Of a DNA stretch of 5,888 nt, positions 5,445 through 5,888 are shown piece after piece. The stretch comes from Anaerolineales bacterium (GTDB taxonomy: Bacteria > Chloroflexota > Anaerolineae > Anaerolineales > E44-bin32). The stretch lies in assembly GCA_011772595.1 (NCBI GenBank), contig WVZH01000517.1, positions 40,401-46,288 on the forward strand. Reading direction: 5' to 3'. The position numbers were made by a program, and so were the translations under genes. The notes under the pieces were generated by a model. That model was not told where the DNA came from. It saw only the letters and a list, made by a program, of their open reading frames with translations, and searched no databases. Each line of letters opens with the position of its first letter. Position 1 is the first letter of the stretch.

Positions 5445-5888
5445 ATGAATCCTTTTAGCTATTCGAGTGCTCAACGAAATCGAAATCGCCTTAATGTATT
5501 ACTTGAGCATAAGAGAAAAGGCAGACTCCTTGATATTGGATGTGGTGATGGTGGATTCTTAGCACTAGCGGATGAATATTTCCAGGTTGAGGGGCTTGAT
5601 CTTAACCCCGCCCCAAGTGATGTGAGATATTCGTTTTATTCAGATCAAGTTGTGAAGGCGGATGTCAATGAATTTGATTTTGAAAATGGCATCTACGATG
5701 CGATTACGGCATTCAATGTTTTAGAACACATCGTTGATCCGGATTCTGTGATACGGAAGGTTTATCAGGGATTAAGACCACGTGGGATTTTCTTCGGGTC
5801 TGTACCTAACAATGATTTGCCGGTCGGTGCGATTCATACTTTTCTCACCAATCTCTTCGATAGCACGCATTGTTCAACGTTTCATCCG
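5445..5888 (+). CDS. class I SAM-dependent methyltransferase, N-terminal part
   Basis: 148 codons from ATG 5445 to the right edge; the gene continues beyond it. The Rossmann-type methyltransferase core is plain: LLDIGCGDGGFLAL (28-41, motif I with GxGxG), VEGLDLNP (48-55, acidic Asp52 that would hold the SAM ribose), YDAITAFNVLEHIVDP (84-99, motif II with the LEH signature of the UbiG/Methyltransf_11/23 group) and LRPRGIFFGSVPN (110-122, motif III region). An upstream in-frame TGA (5418-5420) leaves 5445 as the only ATG before the domain. Its ribosome binding site is weak (GGA at 5436-5438). Such enzymes act on small molecules, lipids, quinones or glycans; the substrate cannot be told here. 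It begins a new unit after a 320-base gap and appears more AT-rich than the operon before it. Confidence 0.9.
   Translation, partial: MNPFSYSSAQRNRNRLNVLLEHKRKGRLLDIGCGDGGFLALADEYFQVEGLDLNPAPSDVRYSFYSDQVVKADVNEFDFENGIYDAITAFNVLEHIVDPDSVIRKVYQGLRPRGIFFGSVPNNDLPVGAIHTFLTNLFDSTHCSTFHP

Overview
The window is bacterial accessory or house-cleaning DNA of mid GC content (about half, judged by eye). All confidently called genes lie on the + strand, in short units separated by long non-coding or decayed stretches. The taxon cannot be fixed from the sequence. The gene types (a formylglycine-generating-enzyme-like protein, a long uridine phosphorylase, a CPBP protease, a double zf-TFIIB protein) and the loose packing fit a large-genome environmental bacterium. 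Chloroflexota is one possibility, held weakly.

Layout. (1) 1-704: C-terminal 233 codons of an FGE-sulfatase/SUMF1-fold protein whose start lies outside the window; the Cys pair of true formylglycine-generating enzymes is absent. (2) 705-1333: a gap of about 630 bases with no convincing + strand gene. It holds one coding-like minus-strand open frame (964-1155), a weak promoter candidate, and next to the following gene a perfect TATAAT box and a GGGAGGT ribosome binding site. (3) 1334-2362: uridine/nucleoside phosphorylase of 342 aa. (4) 2363-2723: a gap whose right part looks like a small gene broken by frameshifts (2411-2672). (5) 2724-3545: CPBP-family intramembrane metalloprotease with all its catalytic motifs, followed directly by a perfect 16-base palindrome. 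(6) 3757-5124: a tight three-gene operon of a double zf-TFIIB zinc-ribbon protein, a YpeA-type GNAT acetyltransferase (4-base ATGA overlap) and a small four-helix membrane protein (8-base overlap). (7) 5125-5444: non-coding DNA rich in inverted and direct repeats, best read as a structured RNA. A HEARO/IscB omega-RNA-like orphan is my leading but unverified idea. (8) 5445-5888: start of a class I SAM-dependent methyltransferase that runs off the window.

Only the three genes of region 6 are clearly linked by arrangement. The others look like independent units. The most interesting points are the structured region at 5245-5396 with no nuclease gene beside it, the zf-TFIIB/GNAT/membrane operon, and the gene remnants at 964-1155 and 2411-2672.
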